Shown one piece after another: positions 32,651 to 45,531 of a stretch of 64,000 nt of DNA; positions within the stretch are counted from its first letter, which is position 1; the number at the start of each line of letters is the position of its first letter. The notes beneath the pieces are model-generated. The model was not told where the DNA came from. It ran no database searches and saw only the letters and a list, made by a program, of their open reading frames with translations. Both the position numbers and the translations under genes were made by a program. Origin of the DNA: an uncultured Prevotellaceae bacterium (GTDB lineage Bacteria > Bacteroidota > Bacteroidia > Bacteroidales > Bacteroidaceae); the NCBI GenBank assembly GCA_902767775.1, contig CACXIP010000014.1, positions 1-64,000 of the forward strand, given 5' to 3'.

Positions 32651-35203
32651 TTATCCGCATCTGGATGCGCCGCAGTTCTTGCAGATGAGGCACCCCTCCT
32701 GATAGACGAGCGTCTCCTGTCCGCACTGTGGGCATTTCTTACCCTGAGCCACCGTTCCGTCGACGACATATTTCTTGAGCGCCCTTTCCACACCGTTCTT
32801 CCATGTGTTGATGCTCTCACTCTTCAGTTGGAGCGACCCCACAAGTTTGATGACATGGTCGATAGGCATCCTGTATCTGAGTACTCCAGAGATGAGTTTG
32901 GCATAGTTCCAGTACTCTGGATTGAACTTCTCACTCAGTCCCTCCACGGTGGTTTTGTATCCACGCTTGTTCTCAAACTGGAAGTCATAGCGGTGAGAGC
33001 CGTCCTCGTTGGTCTGCTTGATGATTTTTCCCTTGGTGACCGTCTTGGGCAGTACGATGCCCTCGTCGTCGTCCTGCAGTCCGGTGAATATCTCGTAGGG
33101 ATAGCCGTCGAGCAAGCCGACGAAAGCCACCCATTTCTCCTTGTTGTTCTGGAACCTCACCACATCACACTTCAGAGTCTGCGGCCTTACCTCCGTCACT
33201 TCCGGTCGGCGGCACTCTGGTTTCTCCTCTGGTTTGTCCTCTTTCTTTTTCTTTTTGAGTGCCACCATCACTCCAGCCCTGCTGCCGTCGCGGTAGATGG
33301 TGCAGCCTTTGCATCCCGACCTCCATGCCTCGACATAGAGGTTGTTGACCAGCGCCTCATCCACGTTGTTGGGCAGGTTGACCGTCACGCTGATGGAGTG
33401 GTCGACCCATTTCTGTATCGCACCCTGCATACGCACCTTCATGAGCCAGTCCACATCATTTGCCGTGGCTTTGTAATAGGGTGAGCGAGCTACAATCTCA
33501 TCCAGTTCCTCCTGCGTATAGCGCTTGTTGGGGTCGAGTCCCACGGTATTCATCCAAGTCAGGAACTTGGGATGATAGACGATGTACTCTTCAAAGGAGT
33601 CGCCCACCTCATCTACAAAGTCAACATGCACGTTGGCATCACCCGGGTTTACCTTTCTCCTTCTCTTGTATACCGGCATGAAGACGGGTTCGATGCCACT
33701 GGTGGTCTGTGTCATCAGACTTATCGTGCCCGTCGGGGCAATGGTGAGGCACGCGATGTTGCGGCGGCCATATTTCACCATGTCCTCATAGAGTTGCGGT
33801 TCGGCATCCTTGATTCTGAGGATGAAGGGGTTGTTCTTCTCCCTCTCTGCATCGAAGATGGCAAAAGCCCCTCTCTCCTTCGCCATCTCCACAGAAGAGC
33901 GGTAAGCGCTGAGCGCGAGAGTGCGCTGCACCTTCACTGCAAAATCGGTGGCCTCTTGGGAACCGTAACGCAGTCCCATGGCGGCTATCATGTCGCCCTC
34001 GGCAGTGATGCCCACGCCGGTGCGCCTTCCCTTGCCACTCTTGTCGATAATTTTCTCCCAGAGATGGTATTCAGCGCCCTTGATTTCCTCCGACTGCGGG
34101 TCTTTCTTGATTTTGTCCATGATGGCATCGATTTTCTCCAATTCGAGGTCGATGATGTCGTCCATGATTCTTTGTGCTAATGCCACATGCTTTTTAAACA
34201 GGTCGAAGTCGAAACTTGCATGGTCGGTAAAGGGATTGTTGACGTATGAGTAGAGGTTGATGGACAGCAGCCTGCATGAGTCGTACGGACAAAGAGGTAT
34301 CTCTCCACAAGGATTGGTTGATATGGTGCGGAATCCCAGGTCGGCATAGCAGTCGGGGATGCTCTCACGGATGATGGTGTCCCAGAAGAGCACACCCGGT
34401 TCGGCGCTCTTCCATGCGTTGTGCACGATTTTCTGCCACAGTTCGCCTGCTTTGATGGTTTTCTCCACCATAGGGTTGGCGCTGTCTACAGGGAACTGCT
34501 GGGTGTATTCCCTATTGTCGATGGCAGCCTGCATGAATTCATCGTCTATCCTGACCGACACGTTGGCACCAGTCACTTTTCCCTCCGTCATCTTCGCATC
34601 GATAAATGCCTCGCTGTCAGGGTGTTTGATGCTGACTGAGAGCATCAGCGCTCCCCTGCGTCCATCCTGAGCCACCTCGCGTGTGGAGTTGCTGTACCGC
34701 TCCATGAAAGGCACAAGTCCAGTACTGGTAAGGGCAGAATTGTTCACCGGCGTTCCCTTGGGGCGGATATGCGAGAGGTCGTGCCCTACTCCACCCCTGC
34801 GCTTCATCAGCTGCACCTGTTCCTGGTCGATGCGCATGATGGCTCCATAGGAGTCGGCATTGCCATCCAAACCGATGACGAAGCAGTTGGACAGCGACGC
34901 CACCTGATAGTTGTTGCCGATTCCCGTCATGGGACTTCCTGCGGGTACTATATACCTGAAATGGTCGAGCAGGTCGAATACCTGCTGTGCAGAAAGGGAT
35001 TGGGGATATTTTTTCTCGATGCGTGCTATCTCATTGGCAATGCGCCAGTGCATGTCAAGCGGCGATTGCTCGTAGATGTTTCCAAAACTGTCTTTCATGG
35101 CATATTTGTTGACCCATACTCGGGCAGCCAACTCATCGCCCTTGAAATAGTCGAGTGAGGCATTGAAAGCCTCTTCATAGGAGTAAGTCTTAACTTGGCT
35201 CAT
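32651..35203 (-). CDS. nrdJ: Adenosylcobalamin-dependent (class II) ribonucleotide reductase
   Basis: An 850-residue class II ribonucleotide reductase that makes deoxyribonucleotides using coenzyme B12. The ATG at 35203 (MSQVKTYSYEEAFNASLDYF) is chosen over one 33 bases upstream. Signatures include SLSNCFVIGLDGNADSYG, RRGGVGHDLSHIRPKGTPVN, NPCGEIPLCPYDSCRLLSIN with the active-site Cys, and LTIAPTGTISLMTQTTSGIE. The C-terminal KKCPQCGQETL and LICKNCGASRCG hold the redox/zinc cysteines. No cobalamin riboswitch is visible upstream. A -7 element TACATTTG lies at 35257-35250 on the minus strand. folB follows. Confidence 0.95.
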   Translation of the reverse strand: MSQVKTYSYEEAFNASLDYFKGDELAARVWVNKYAMKDSFGNIYEQSPLDMHWRIANEIARIEKKYPQSLSAQQVFDLLDHFRYIVPAGSPMTGIGNNYQVASLSNCFVIGLDGNADSYGAIMRIDQEQVQLMKRRGGVGHDLSHIRPKGTPVNNSALTSTGLVPFMERYSNSTREVAQDGRRGALMLSVSIKHPDSEAFIDAKMTEGKVTGANVSVRIDDEFMQAAIDNREYTQQFPVDSANPMVEKTIKAGELWQKIVHNAWKSAEPGVLFWDTIIRESIPDCYADLGFRTISTNPCGEIPLCPYDSCRLLSINLYSYVNNPFTDHASFDFDLFKKHVALAQRIMDDIIDLELEKIDAIMDKIKKDPQSEEIKGAEYHLWEKIIDKSGKGRRTGVGITAEGDMIAAMGLRYGSQEATDFAVKVQRTLALSAYRSSVEMAKERGAFAIFDAEREKNNPFILRIKDAEPQLYEDMVKYGRRNIACLTIAPTGTISLMTQTTSGIEPVFMPVYKRRRKVNPGDANVHVDFVDEVGDSFEEYIVYHPKFLTWMNTVGLDPNKRYTQEELDEIVARSPYYKATANDVDWLMKVRMQGAIQKWVDHSISVTVNLPNNVDEALVNNLYVEAWRSGCKGCTIYRDGSRAGVMVALKKKKKEDKPEEKPECRRPEVTEVRPQTLKCDVVRFQNNKEKWVAFVGLLDGYPYEIFTGLQDDDEGIVLPKTVTKGKIIKQTNEDGSHRYDFQFENKRGYKTTVEGLSEKFNPEYWNYAKLISGVLRYRMPIDHVIKLVGSLQLKSESINTWKNGVERALKKYVVDGTVAQGKKCPQCGQETLVYQEGCLICKNCGASRCG

Positions 35204-35797
35204 GATAAAAAAGATGTTTGAATCGGACAAAATCAATTATTTCGGATTGCAAATGTACAAACTATTTATGAGATAATGAACAATTCTACCAACAAAAAAA
35301 TAATAAAAATGGAAATCTTTGATGTTCAATATGTTATCAGTTTTGAAAACCATGTTGTTTTATTCAATAGGTCAAAATGTTAAATAATTACTTTTATCAT
35401 TTTTTATTTATTATTTAATCAGAAATAGATACAGAAATTGATTCAAGTAATTTTTTATCATTCTTCTTGTTCAAAACAGACAACTTGTTTCATTTCGATT
35501 CACAAAAGTGTGCAAAAAAGTATTCAGACGTGATAGAAAAAGGGCTTTCAAAACATCTATAACAAGAGTATATGCAAGCAAGAAGTTTAAACGTGACTAA
35601 GGAGATATTAGAATTGTCTTTGTATTTTTCTCATTTTTATAGTTTACTTTTTTGCCCTTTGGGGCATTAATACAATGCCGGATGTTTTTTAGAGCATAAA
35701 TAGATGTATGAAGTCAGTTGAATTGCTCTCTCTCATGATTGATTTTAACCAATCGAAACTTTTGTGTGTTCAACCTTATTTCAAATTTGATTAAATC
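35204..35797. other. AT-rich intergenic region between divergent genes
   Basis: Holds the nrdJ promoter (-7 TACATTTG at 35257-35250, minus strand). Otherwise no gene, RNA or repeat was recognised. Close to the ATPase start, TTTTG around 35760 and CAAATTTG around 35783 weakly resemble a promoter on the plus strand. Confidence 0.45.
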
Positions 35798-37111
35798 ATG
35801 CAGAATCCTTCAAGGAAAAAAGACGAAGCCCCAGTCTCTGAAATGCTCAACGAGCAAATCAGGCATTTGCTCTTTCTCAATCCACATCTTGACATCGAGT
35901 TCATCAAGCGCCAACTCAACATGCTATCCAGCCAACTGAAGAATGACAAGCTGGAAACCATACGGTTTCTCACCAAGCAGCGTGAATCTTACGTCAAGGA
36001 CATCTCCAAGGACACCTCCAAGGACATTAAAAAAGACATCAAGGAGCATATCCGCAATTGGGAGAAGGAGATAGGCCCTGTCAACTTTAGCGATGTTGTG
36101 GAATTGATTGAGGGCAAAGGAATAACCATCATGGAAGCCGCACCCCACCTGGTCACCCCCCGTCAGATTGAGCAATGGCTGGGCGCATTTCTCATCGGCC
36201 AGCCTGAATATGCAAAAAAACTCTCTTTCAGTTTCTATTTGCACGAAATCAGGAAGAATGACGAACAACTGAGTCTTCCCCGCCCCAACCTCCTTGTCTA
36301 TGGTCCCTCTGGAGTCGGCAAGACCTATGCCACGCAGAAACTTGCAGAGCTCTTTCAGATACCATTCGGCGTGATCAACTGCAACAGCCTCGTTCAGGAA
36401 GGCATCGACGGCAATTCCCTCACGACGGTCTTCACCCAACTCTATATGCAATACAATGAGGGCATGTCGGGTGCTGTCATCGTTTTTGACGAGTTTGACA
36501 AACTGTTTGAAGACGGTCATTACAATCAACGCATTCTGAATGAGTTGCTCAACATCATTGATGACAACAACACCTTGTCGTTCAGAAAAAGCGACGAAAT
36601 CTACAACTACGAGAAAGTGAGCATGAAGACCAACAAGATGTTGTTTATCTTCACCGGAGTGTTCCGTGGCATCGAGCATATCGTCAAAAAGCGTTTAGGC
36701 GACCACTGCATCGGTTTCGCCCATGGCTCTGGAACCTATATGGATGGCGATTACCATCAGTATGTCACCAATGATGACTTCGCAAAATATTTCCATCGCG
36801 ACGAACTGACCGGCAGGATTCTGCAGTATGCCTATGCCAAGGAACTGAAGGAAGACGACTTGGCCAGCATCCTTCTCCACTCAGTGGAGTCGCCTGTCAC
36901 CACTTTCGTCAACTACTTCAAGATACGCAATATCGATTTCTCCATCACAGAAGAGGGTGCAAGAGCCCTCGCCTCAGCCTCCATCCAGCGCCACTTGGGT
37001 GTGAGAGGACTCAAATCGCTGTTGTTCAACATCCTGAGTGATGAAATGTATGCCCTTGACACTCATCAAATCATCATTGACAAGGATTATGTGGAGATGA
37101 AGACCGCATAG
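35798..37111 (+). CDS. ClpX-like AAA+ ATPase without the zinc domain
   Basis: A 437-residue AAA+ protein of uncertain role. The C-terminal two thirds resemble ClpX: Walker A LLVYGPSGVGKTYATQKLAE, Walker B AVIVFDEFDKLF, sensor-1 MLFIFTGVFRGIEHIV, a FHRDELTGRI region like the ClpX RPEF-type sensor loop, and the ClpX small domain end HLGVRGLKSLLFNILSDEMY. The N-terminal 130 residues are not the ClpX zinc finger. They contain a charged helix with KDISKDTSKDIKKDIKEHI and a hydrophobic-poor helical region with no known family. No ClpP-binding IGF-type loop is obvious. It stands alone with its own terminator. A role in protein unfolding or remodelling is likely, with substrate unknown. Confidence 0.8.
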   Translation: MQNPSRKKDEAPVSEMLNEQIRHLLFLNPHLDIEFIKRQLNMLSSQLKNDKLETIRFLTKQRESYVKDISKDTSKDIKKDIKEHIRNWEKEIGPVNFSDVVELIEGKGITIMEAAPHLVTPRQIEQWLGAFLIGQPEYAKKLSFSFYLHEIRKNDEQLSLPRPNLLVYGPSGVGKTYATQKLAELFQIPFGVINCNSLVQEGIDGNSLTTVFTQLYMQYNEGMSGAVIVFDEFDKLFEDGHYNQRILNELLNIIDDNNTLSFRKSDEIYNYEKVSMKTNKMLFIFTGVFRGIEHIVKKRLGDHCIGFAHGSGTYMDGDYHQYVTNDDFAKYFHRDELTGRILQYAYAKELKEDDLASILLHSVESPVTTFVNYFKIRNIDFSITEEGARALASASIQRHLGVRGLKSLLFNILSDEMYALDTHQIIIDKDYVEMKTA

Positions 37112-37126
37112 CAGCCAAGCAACATG

Positions 37127-37161
37127 AAAAGCCCTTCGCTTGCAGACAGCGAAGGGCTTTT
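37127..37161 (+). terminator. Strong intrinsic terminator after the ClpX-like gene
   Basis: A 14-bp perfect stem, AAAAGCCCTTCGCT with AGCGAAGGGCTTTT, with a 7-base loop and T-rich flank on either strand. It can serve both this gene and the converging GH2 gene. Confidence 0.92.
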
Positions 37162-37195
37162 ATTATTGCTGTAAAAAATGCCTTAGCTCATCACC

Positions 37196-40993
<3,798 letters not shown>

Positions 40994-41126
40994 CTAAATG
41001 ATGACTACTCACACATACGTTCTCCCGTGCAAAGTTATTTAAAAATATCCGACAATAAAAGGATAATCCGAAAAAACACATCCCTGCCACACAAATTCAG
41101 CTCACTATGGCAAATGAGGCATCATT

Positions 41127-41400
41127 AACTGACTATTGTCTAAACTCCTAATCTCCTAAACTCCTAAACTCCCATCAATAACTGACTATTGTCTAAACTC
41201 CTAAACTCCTAATCTCCTAAACTCCCATCAATAATTGACCATTGTCTAAACTCCTAATCTCCTAAACTCCTAAACTCCTTAAAGAAATAATCTCCCCAAC
41301 TCCCATCAAAAACTGACTATTGTCTAAACTCCTAATCTCCTAAACTCCTAAACTCCTTAAAGAAATAATCTCCTAATCTCCTAAACTCCTAAACTCCTAC
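41127..41400. repeat. Imperfect tandem repeats of about 53-90 bases built from CTCCTAAA
   Basis: Four copies begin with AACTGACTATTGTCTAAACT (or a close variant) near 41127, 41180, 41233 and 41311. Each continues with two to four CTCCTAAA/CTCCTAAT sub-units. The last two copies also carry CTTAAAGAAATAATCTCC. The region has no reading frame and sits between the divergently arranged GH2 and nitroreductase genes. The remaining bases of 40970-41482 carry the GH2 promoter and the nitroreductase promoter. Confidence 0.85.
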
Positions 41401-41443
41401 AATTAAAATATATTAATGTCGTGTGTGAATGGAAAAAAAACAG

Positions 41444-41451
41444 TAATTTTG
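41444..41451 (+). promoter_or_regulatory. -7 element of the nitroreductase/ABC operon
   Basis: TAATTTTG is a perfect match to TAnnTTTG; the -33 region is weak. The leader would be about 25 bases. Confidence 0.45.
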
Positions 41452-41482
41452 CAAAATCAATCTCAACCAACGACATTTGAAC

Positions 41483-42223
41483 ATGAAGCATATCAAGGAT
41501 AGGAGGACAATCAGACAATATCGGAAAGACGAAGTGGCAGAGCCATTGCTCCGCCGTTTGCTCAGCGAGGCATCACGCACCCAGACGATGGGCAACCTGC
41601 AGTTGTATAGCGTGGTGGTGACCCGCGATGCAGAGATGAAGCACCGTCTTGCCCCCGCCCACTTCAACCAACCAATGGTGGAGAATGCCCCCGTGGTGCT
41701 TACCATTTGTGCTGATTTCCGCCGTACCACTGATTGGTGCGACCAACGCAAGGCCAATCCAGGCTACGACAACTTCCTGTCGTTCATCAACGCAGCCACC
41801 GATGCACTGCTCTTCACCCAAACCTTCTGCAACCTCGCTGAGGAAGAAGGGTTGGGTTGCTGTTTCCTTGGCACCACCGTCTACATGCCCCAACTGATTA
41901 TCGATGTGCTTCAACTGCCACAGCTGGTGATGCCCGTCGCCACCATCACCCTGGGATGGCCCGACGAGGAACCACCGCTCTCCGACCGTCTCGGCACCGA
42001 TGCCTTTGTACATGAGGAGACCTACCAGCCTTATACCCCCGAGCGCATCGACGCCTTCTATGGTGAGAAAGAGTCGCTTGAGGAGAACAAGGAGTTTGTG
42101 CGCATCAACGGCAAGGACACCCTTGCCCAGGTATTCACCGACTGCCGCTATACGAAGAAAGACAACGAGGCCATGTCCGCAGGACTCCTCGAAGCACTCA
42201 AAAACCAAGGTTTCCTCGACTGA
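41483..42223 (+). CDS. Nitroreductase-family FMN oxidoreductase
   Basis: A 246-residue flavin enzyme. The ATG at 41483 gives MKHIKDRRTIRQYRKDEVAE, the standard opening with the R-x-I-R-x-Y/F FMN phosphate contact. ASRTQTMGNLQLYSVVV and GCCFLGTTVYMP complete the FMN site. It reduces a nitro, quinone or similar compound using NAD(P)H; the substrate is unknown. The following ABC ATPase starts one base after its stop codon, so the two are translationally linked. That suggests a role with the exporter, perhaps detoxification, though this is inference. Confidence 0.88.
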   Translation: MKHIKDRRTIRQYRKDEVAEPLLRRLLSEASRTQTMGNLQLYSVVVTRDAEMKHRLAPAHFNQPMVENAPVVLTICADFRRTTDWCDQRKANPGYDNFLSFINAATDALLFTQTFCNLAEEEGLGCCFLGTTVYMPQLIIDVLQLPQLVMPVATITLGWPDEEPPLSDRLGTDAFVHEETYQPYTPERIDAFYGEKESLEENKEFVRINGKDTLAQVFTDCRYTKKDNEAMSAGLLEALKNQGFLD

Positions 42224-42224
42224 C

Positions 42225-42944
42225 ATGATTCACCTCAGCGCCATCCACAAGACCTACCAGGGAGCACAGCCGCTGCATGTGCTCAAGGGCATCGACCTCG
42301 ACATCGCCAAGGGAGAGTTCGTGTCCATCATGGGCGCCTCTGGTTCAGGCAAGTCCACCCTATTGAACATCCTCGGCATCCTCGACAACTACGACACCGG
42401 CGAGTACATCCTCAACGGCACCCTCATCAAGAACCTCTCTGAGCGTCGCGCTGCGGAATACCGCAACCGCATGATTGGTTTCATTTTCCAGTCGTTCAAC
42501 CTCATCAGTTTCAAAACCGCTGTAGAGAATGTCGAACTGCCACTCTTCTACCAAGGTGTGGGCCGTCGCAAGCGCCACCAACTGGCAATGGAATACCTCG
42601 ACCGTCTCGGCCTCGCCCAGTGGTCGGAGCACTACCCCAACGAACTGTCGGGCGGCCAGAAACAGCGTGTCGCCATCGCCCGTGCCCTCATCACCCATCC
42701 CGACATCATCCTCGCCGACGAGCCAACAGGCGCCCTCGACTCAAAGACCAGCGTCGAGGTGATGCAATTGCTCAAACGCCTCAACACCGACGAGGGAATG
42801 ACGATTGTCGTGGTGACCCATGAGAGCGGCGTCGCCAACGAGACCAACAAGATTATCCACATCAAGGACGGCATCATCGGAACGATAGAAGAGAACACTG
42901 AGCACAACTCATCGCCATTCGGCATCAACGGAATGATGAAATAG
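42225..42944 (+). CDS. ABC transporter ATP-binding protein (MacB/LolD type)
   Basis: A 239-residue ATPase with Walker A GASGSGKST, Q-loop IFQSFNLI, signature LSGGQKQRVAIARAL, Walker B IILADEPTGALD and the H-loop VVTHESGV. The MIHLSAIHKTYQG start at 42225 is one base past the nitroreductase stop; a longer frame upstream overlaps that gene and is not used. It powers the two permeases that follow. MacB-type ATPases drive mechanotransmission exporters instead of pumping through a membrane channel. Confidence 0.92.
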   Translation: MIHLSAIHKTYQGAQPLHVLKGIDLDIAKGEFVSIMGASGSGKSTLLNILGILDNYDTGEYILNGTLIKNLSERRAAEYRNRMIGFIFQSFNLISFKTAVENVELPLFYQGVGRRKRHQLAMEYLDRLGLAQWSEHYPNELSGGQKQRVAIARALITHPDIILADEPTGALDSKTSVEVMQLLKRLNTDEGMTIVVVTHESGVANETNKIIHIKDGIIGTIEENTEHNSSPFGINGMMK

Positions 42945-42946
42945 AC

Positions 42947-44206
42947 ATGAGAGACATTCTTGGAGAAATATGGAGCACCGCACGTCGCAATAAGTTGCGC
43001 ACAATCCTGACCGGCTTTGCCGTTGCCTGGGGCATCTTCATGCTCATCTTCCTCCTGGGATGCGGCAACGGACTTATCAACGCCATTACCCAAAGCATGG
43101 ACCGATATCTTGACAATTCCATGATGATAGGCGGAGGACGCACGTCGAAAGCCTACGACGGACTCTCTGAAGGGCGCAGGATACAGCTCGACGACCGTGA
43201 CATCAACGCCACCAACCGTGAGTATACCCAATATATCGATGGTGTGGGTGCCCAAATTGAGAAGCAAGGCGTAACCATCAGCTATGGCAGCAATTATTTC
43301 AGTGGCGGATTGGAAGGAGTTTACCCCAACGAGCAGAAAATCAGCAAGATAGAAATGCTCTGCGGCCGTTTCATCAATCAAACCGACCTCGACACCCAAC
43401 GCAAATGCCTGGTGCTCGACGATGCCCAGGCCCGCGAACTGTGCCCCAACGACTACAAATCACTTCTGGGCCAATATGTCAAGGTCGGCGCCCTCGCCTT
43501 CCGCGTTGTTGGCATCAACAAGGGTGACAAGAGCCGTTTTCGCACTTCGGTTTACATTCCCTTCACCACACTACGCACTATGTACAACATGGGTGACAAG
43601 GCAGACAATATCGTATTCACCTTCCACGGGCTGGAGAGCGAGCAGGCCAACGAGGATTTCGAGAAGACTTACCAAGCACGCCTCAACAGCAACCACCGCG
43701 CCGCTCCCGATGACGAAAGCGCCATCTGGATATGGAACCGTTTCACGGAGAATATGCAGATGAACAAGGGCATCTCCATCATCCACATCGCCCTATGGGT
43801 GATTGGCATATTCACCTTGCTGAGTGGCATCGTGGGTGTGAGCAACATCATGCTCATCACCGTGAAGGAGCGCACAAGGGAGTTCGGCATCCGAAAAGCC
43901 ATTGGCGCCTCCCCCGCCTCCATCCTCCGACTCATTATCATCGAGAGCGTGCTCATCACCACTTTCTTCGGTTATATCGGCATGGTGCTCGGCATCGGAG
44001 CCAACCTCTACATGGACGCCACCATCGGCCACATGAAAGTCAACTCCGGTTTGTTTGAGGCCACCATGTTTGTCAATCCCACCGTAGGCCTTGACGTCTG
44101 CGTGGAAGCCACCCTTGTGATGATTATCGCCGGCACGCTGGCGGGACTTGTTCCTGCCCGCAAGGCTGCACATATCCGACCCATAGAAGCCCTGAGAGCA
44201 GAATGA
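42947..44206 (+). CDS. ABC transporter permease (MacB/FtsX type), first
   Basis: A 419-residue inner-membrane protein. It has an N-terminal helix (about 19-40), a large periplasmic MacB_PCD-like domain (about 45-270) and three C-terminal helices in an FtsX domain (SIIHIALWVIGIFTLLSGIV, the KERTREFGIRKAIGASPASI coupling loop, and the end ARKAAHIRPIEALRAE). It starts 2 bases after the ATPase and overlaps the next permease by 4 bases (ATGA). With its partner it forms a heterodimer. Confidence 0.9.
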   Translation: MRDILGEIWSTARRNKLRTILTGFAVAWGIFMLIFLLGCGNGLINAITQSMDRYLDNSMMIGGGRTSKAYDGLSEGRRIQLDDRDINATNREYTQYIDGVGAQIEKQGVTISYGSNYFSGGLEGVYPNEQKISKIEMLCGRFINQTDLDTQRKCLVLDDAQARELCPNDYKSLLGQYVKVGALAFRVVGINKGDKSRFRTSVYIPFTTLRTMYNMGDKADNIVFTFHGLESEQANEDFEKTYQARLNSNHRAAPDDESAIWIWNRFTENMQMNKGISIIHIALWVIGIFTLLSGIVGVSNIMLITVKERTREFGIRKAIGASPASILRLIIIESVLITTFFGYIGMVLGIGANLYMDATIGHMKVNSGLFEATMFVNPTVGLDVCVEATLVMIIAGTLAGLVPARKAAHIRPIEALRAE

Positions 44207-45450
44207 TAAGAATAGACATCGACCGCTACCGCGAAATTCTCGACACACTGACGAGGAACAAGAGCCGCACCTTCCTCACCGGATTCGGTGTGTTCTGGGG
44301 CGTGTTCATGCTCGTATCACTGATAGGCGGCGGTCAGGGACTGAAAGAATTGCTCAACAACAACTTCGAGGGATTCGCCACCAACTCCGCACTCATCTTC
44401 GCTCAGCCTACGACAAAACCTTATGCCGGTTTCCGCAAAGGCCGCAACTGGAGCATGAACTACCGCGACGTGGAGCGGCTCCGCAGTCAGGTGCCCGAAA
44501 TCGACGTGGTGACACCTATGATATCACGCTGGGGCCTCACCGCCGTCCATGGCGACAAGAAATACTCCTGCACGATGAAGGGACTGACGCCTGAATATGC
44601 CAAGGTGGAGACACCCAAACTGCGCTATGGTCGCTACATCAACGACATGGACATCCAATTGCGCCGAAAGGTGTGCGTCATCGGCAAGCACGTCTACAAG
44701 GACCTCTTCCCCCAAGGCGGAGACCCCTGCGGGGAATCCATCCGCATCGGCCAAAGCTATTACAATGTTGTGGGAGTGGACTACAATGCCGGTAACATCA
44801 GCATCAACGGCAATGCCGAGGATGCAGTGACCGTCCCCCTCACCCTCGCCCAGCAGACCTACAACATGGGCGACAGCGTCCACCTTATCTGCCTCACCGC
44901 CATCCGTGGCGTGACCATGAGCAGCATCACCGACAAGATGCGTGAGGTCATCGCACAAGCCCATCAGATCGACCCCACTGACGAGAAGGGTGTCATGGTG
45001 TTCAACACCGAGGTGATGTTCGGCATGCTCGACAACCTCTTCTCTGGTGTCAACTTCCTGATTTGGCTGGTGGGCATCGGCACACTGCTGGCTGGCGCCA
45101 TCGGCGTGTCCAACATCATGATGGTGACAGTGCGTGAGCGCACTACCGAGATAGGCATCAGGCGAGCCATCGGTGCCACCCCCCTCAACATCCTCTCGCA
45201 GATTATCTCCGAAAGCGTGGTGCTGACCGCCGTGGCGGGTATGAGCGGCATCTTGTTTGCCGTGCTGATACTGGAGATGCTTGAGTTGGGCAACACCACC
45301 GACGGTATCGTGGAGGCCCATTTCCAAGTAGGATTTTGGACTGCTGTGGGCGCAGTGGCCATGCTCAGTCTGCTTGGCGTGCTGGCAGGTTTGGCGCCCG
45401 CCGCACGAGCCATGGCCATCAAACCCGTGGATGCGATGAGGGAAGAGTAA
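44203..45450 (+). CDS. ABC transporter permease (MacB/FtsX type), second
   Basis: A 415-residue paralogue of the preceding permease with the same plan: helix about 23-45, periplasmic domain with EIDVVTPMISRWGLTAVHGD, and FtsX domain with VRERTTEIGIRRAIGATPL and the terminal AARAMAIKPVDAMREE. Overlap with the first permease suggests coupled translation and a 1:1 heterodimer. It is followed by a heptamer repeat and then the membrane-fusion gene. Confidence 0.9.
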   Translation: MIRIDIDRYREILDTLTRNKSRTFLTGFGVFWGVFMLVSLIGGGQGLKELLNNNFEGFATNSALIFAQPTTKPYAGFRKGRNWSMNYRDVERLRSQVPEIDVVTPMISRWGLTAVHGDKKYSCTMKGLTPEYAKVETPKLRYGRYINDMDIQLRRKVCVIGKHVYKDLFPQGGDPCGESIRIGQSYYNVVGVDYNAGNISINGNAEDAVTVPLTLAQQTYNMGDSVHLICLTAIRGVTMSSITDKMREVIAQAHQIDPTDEKGVMVFNTEVMFGMLDNLFSGVNFLIWLVGIGTLLAGAIGVSNIMMVTVRERTTEIGIRRAIGATPLNILSQIISESVVLTAVAGMSGILFAVLILEMLELGNTTDGIVEAHFQVGFWTAVGAVAMLSLLGVLAGLAPAARAMAIKPVDAMREE

Positions 45451-45453
45451 AGA

Positions 45454-45502
45454 AGATGAAAGATGAAAGATGAAAGATGAAAGATGAAAAATGAAAGATG
45501 AA
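45454..45502. repeat. Heptamer tandem repeat AGATGAA inside the exporter operon
   Basis: Five perfect and two imperfect copies of AGATGAA lie in the 81-base gap between the second permease and the membrane-fusion gene. The next bases are AAATTGAAAATTAAAC before the ATG at 45532. Length change here would alter the spacing between coupled genes and could tune expression of the fusion protein. Confidence 0.85.
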
Positions 45503-45531
45503 AAATTGAAAATTAAACAGCATATAGCGTT

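Noticed and set aside
35204-35500. Search for a cobalamin riboswitch before the B12-dependent reductase
   Set aside because: No B12-box or kissing-loop motif is seen; only a promoter lies upstream.
42000-42224. N-terminal extension of the ABC ATPase overlapping the nitroreductase gene
   Set aside because: The extension is an out-of-frame reading of the nitroreductase; homology begins at MIHLSAIHKTYQG, one base after the nitroreductase stop.
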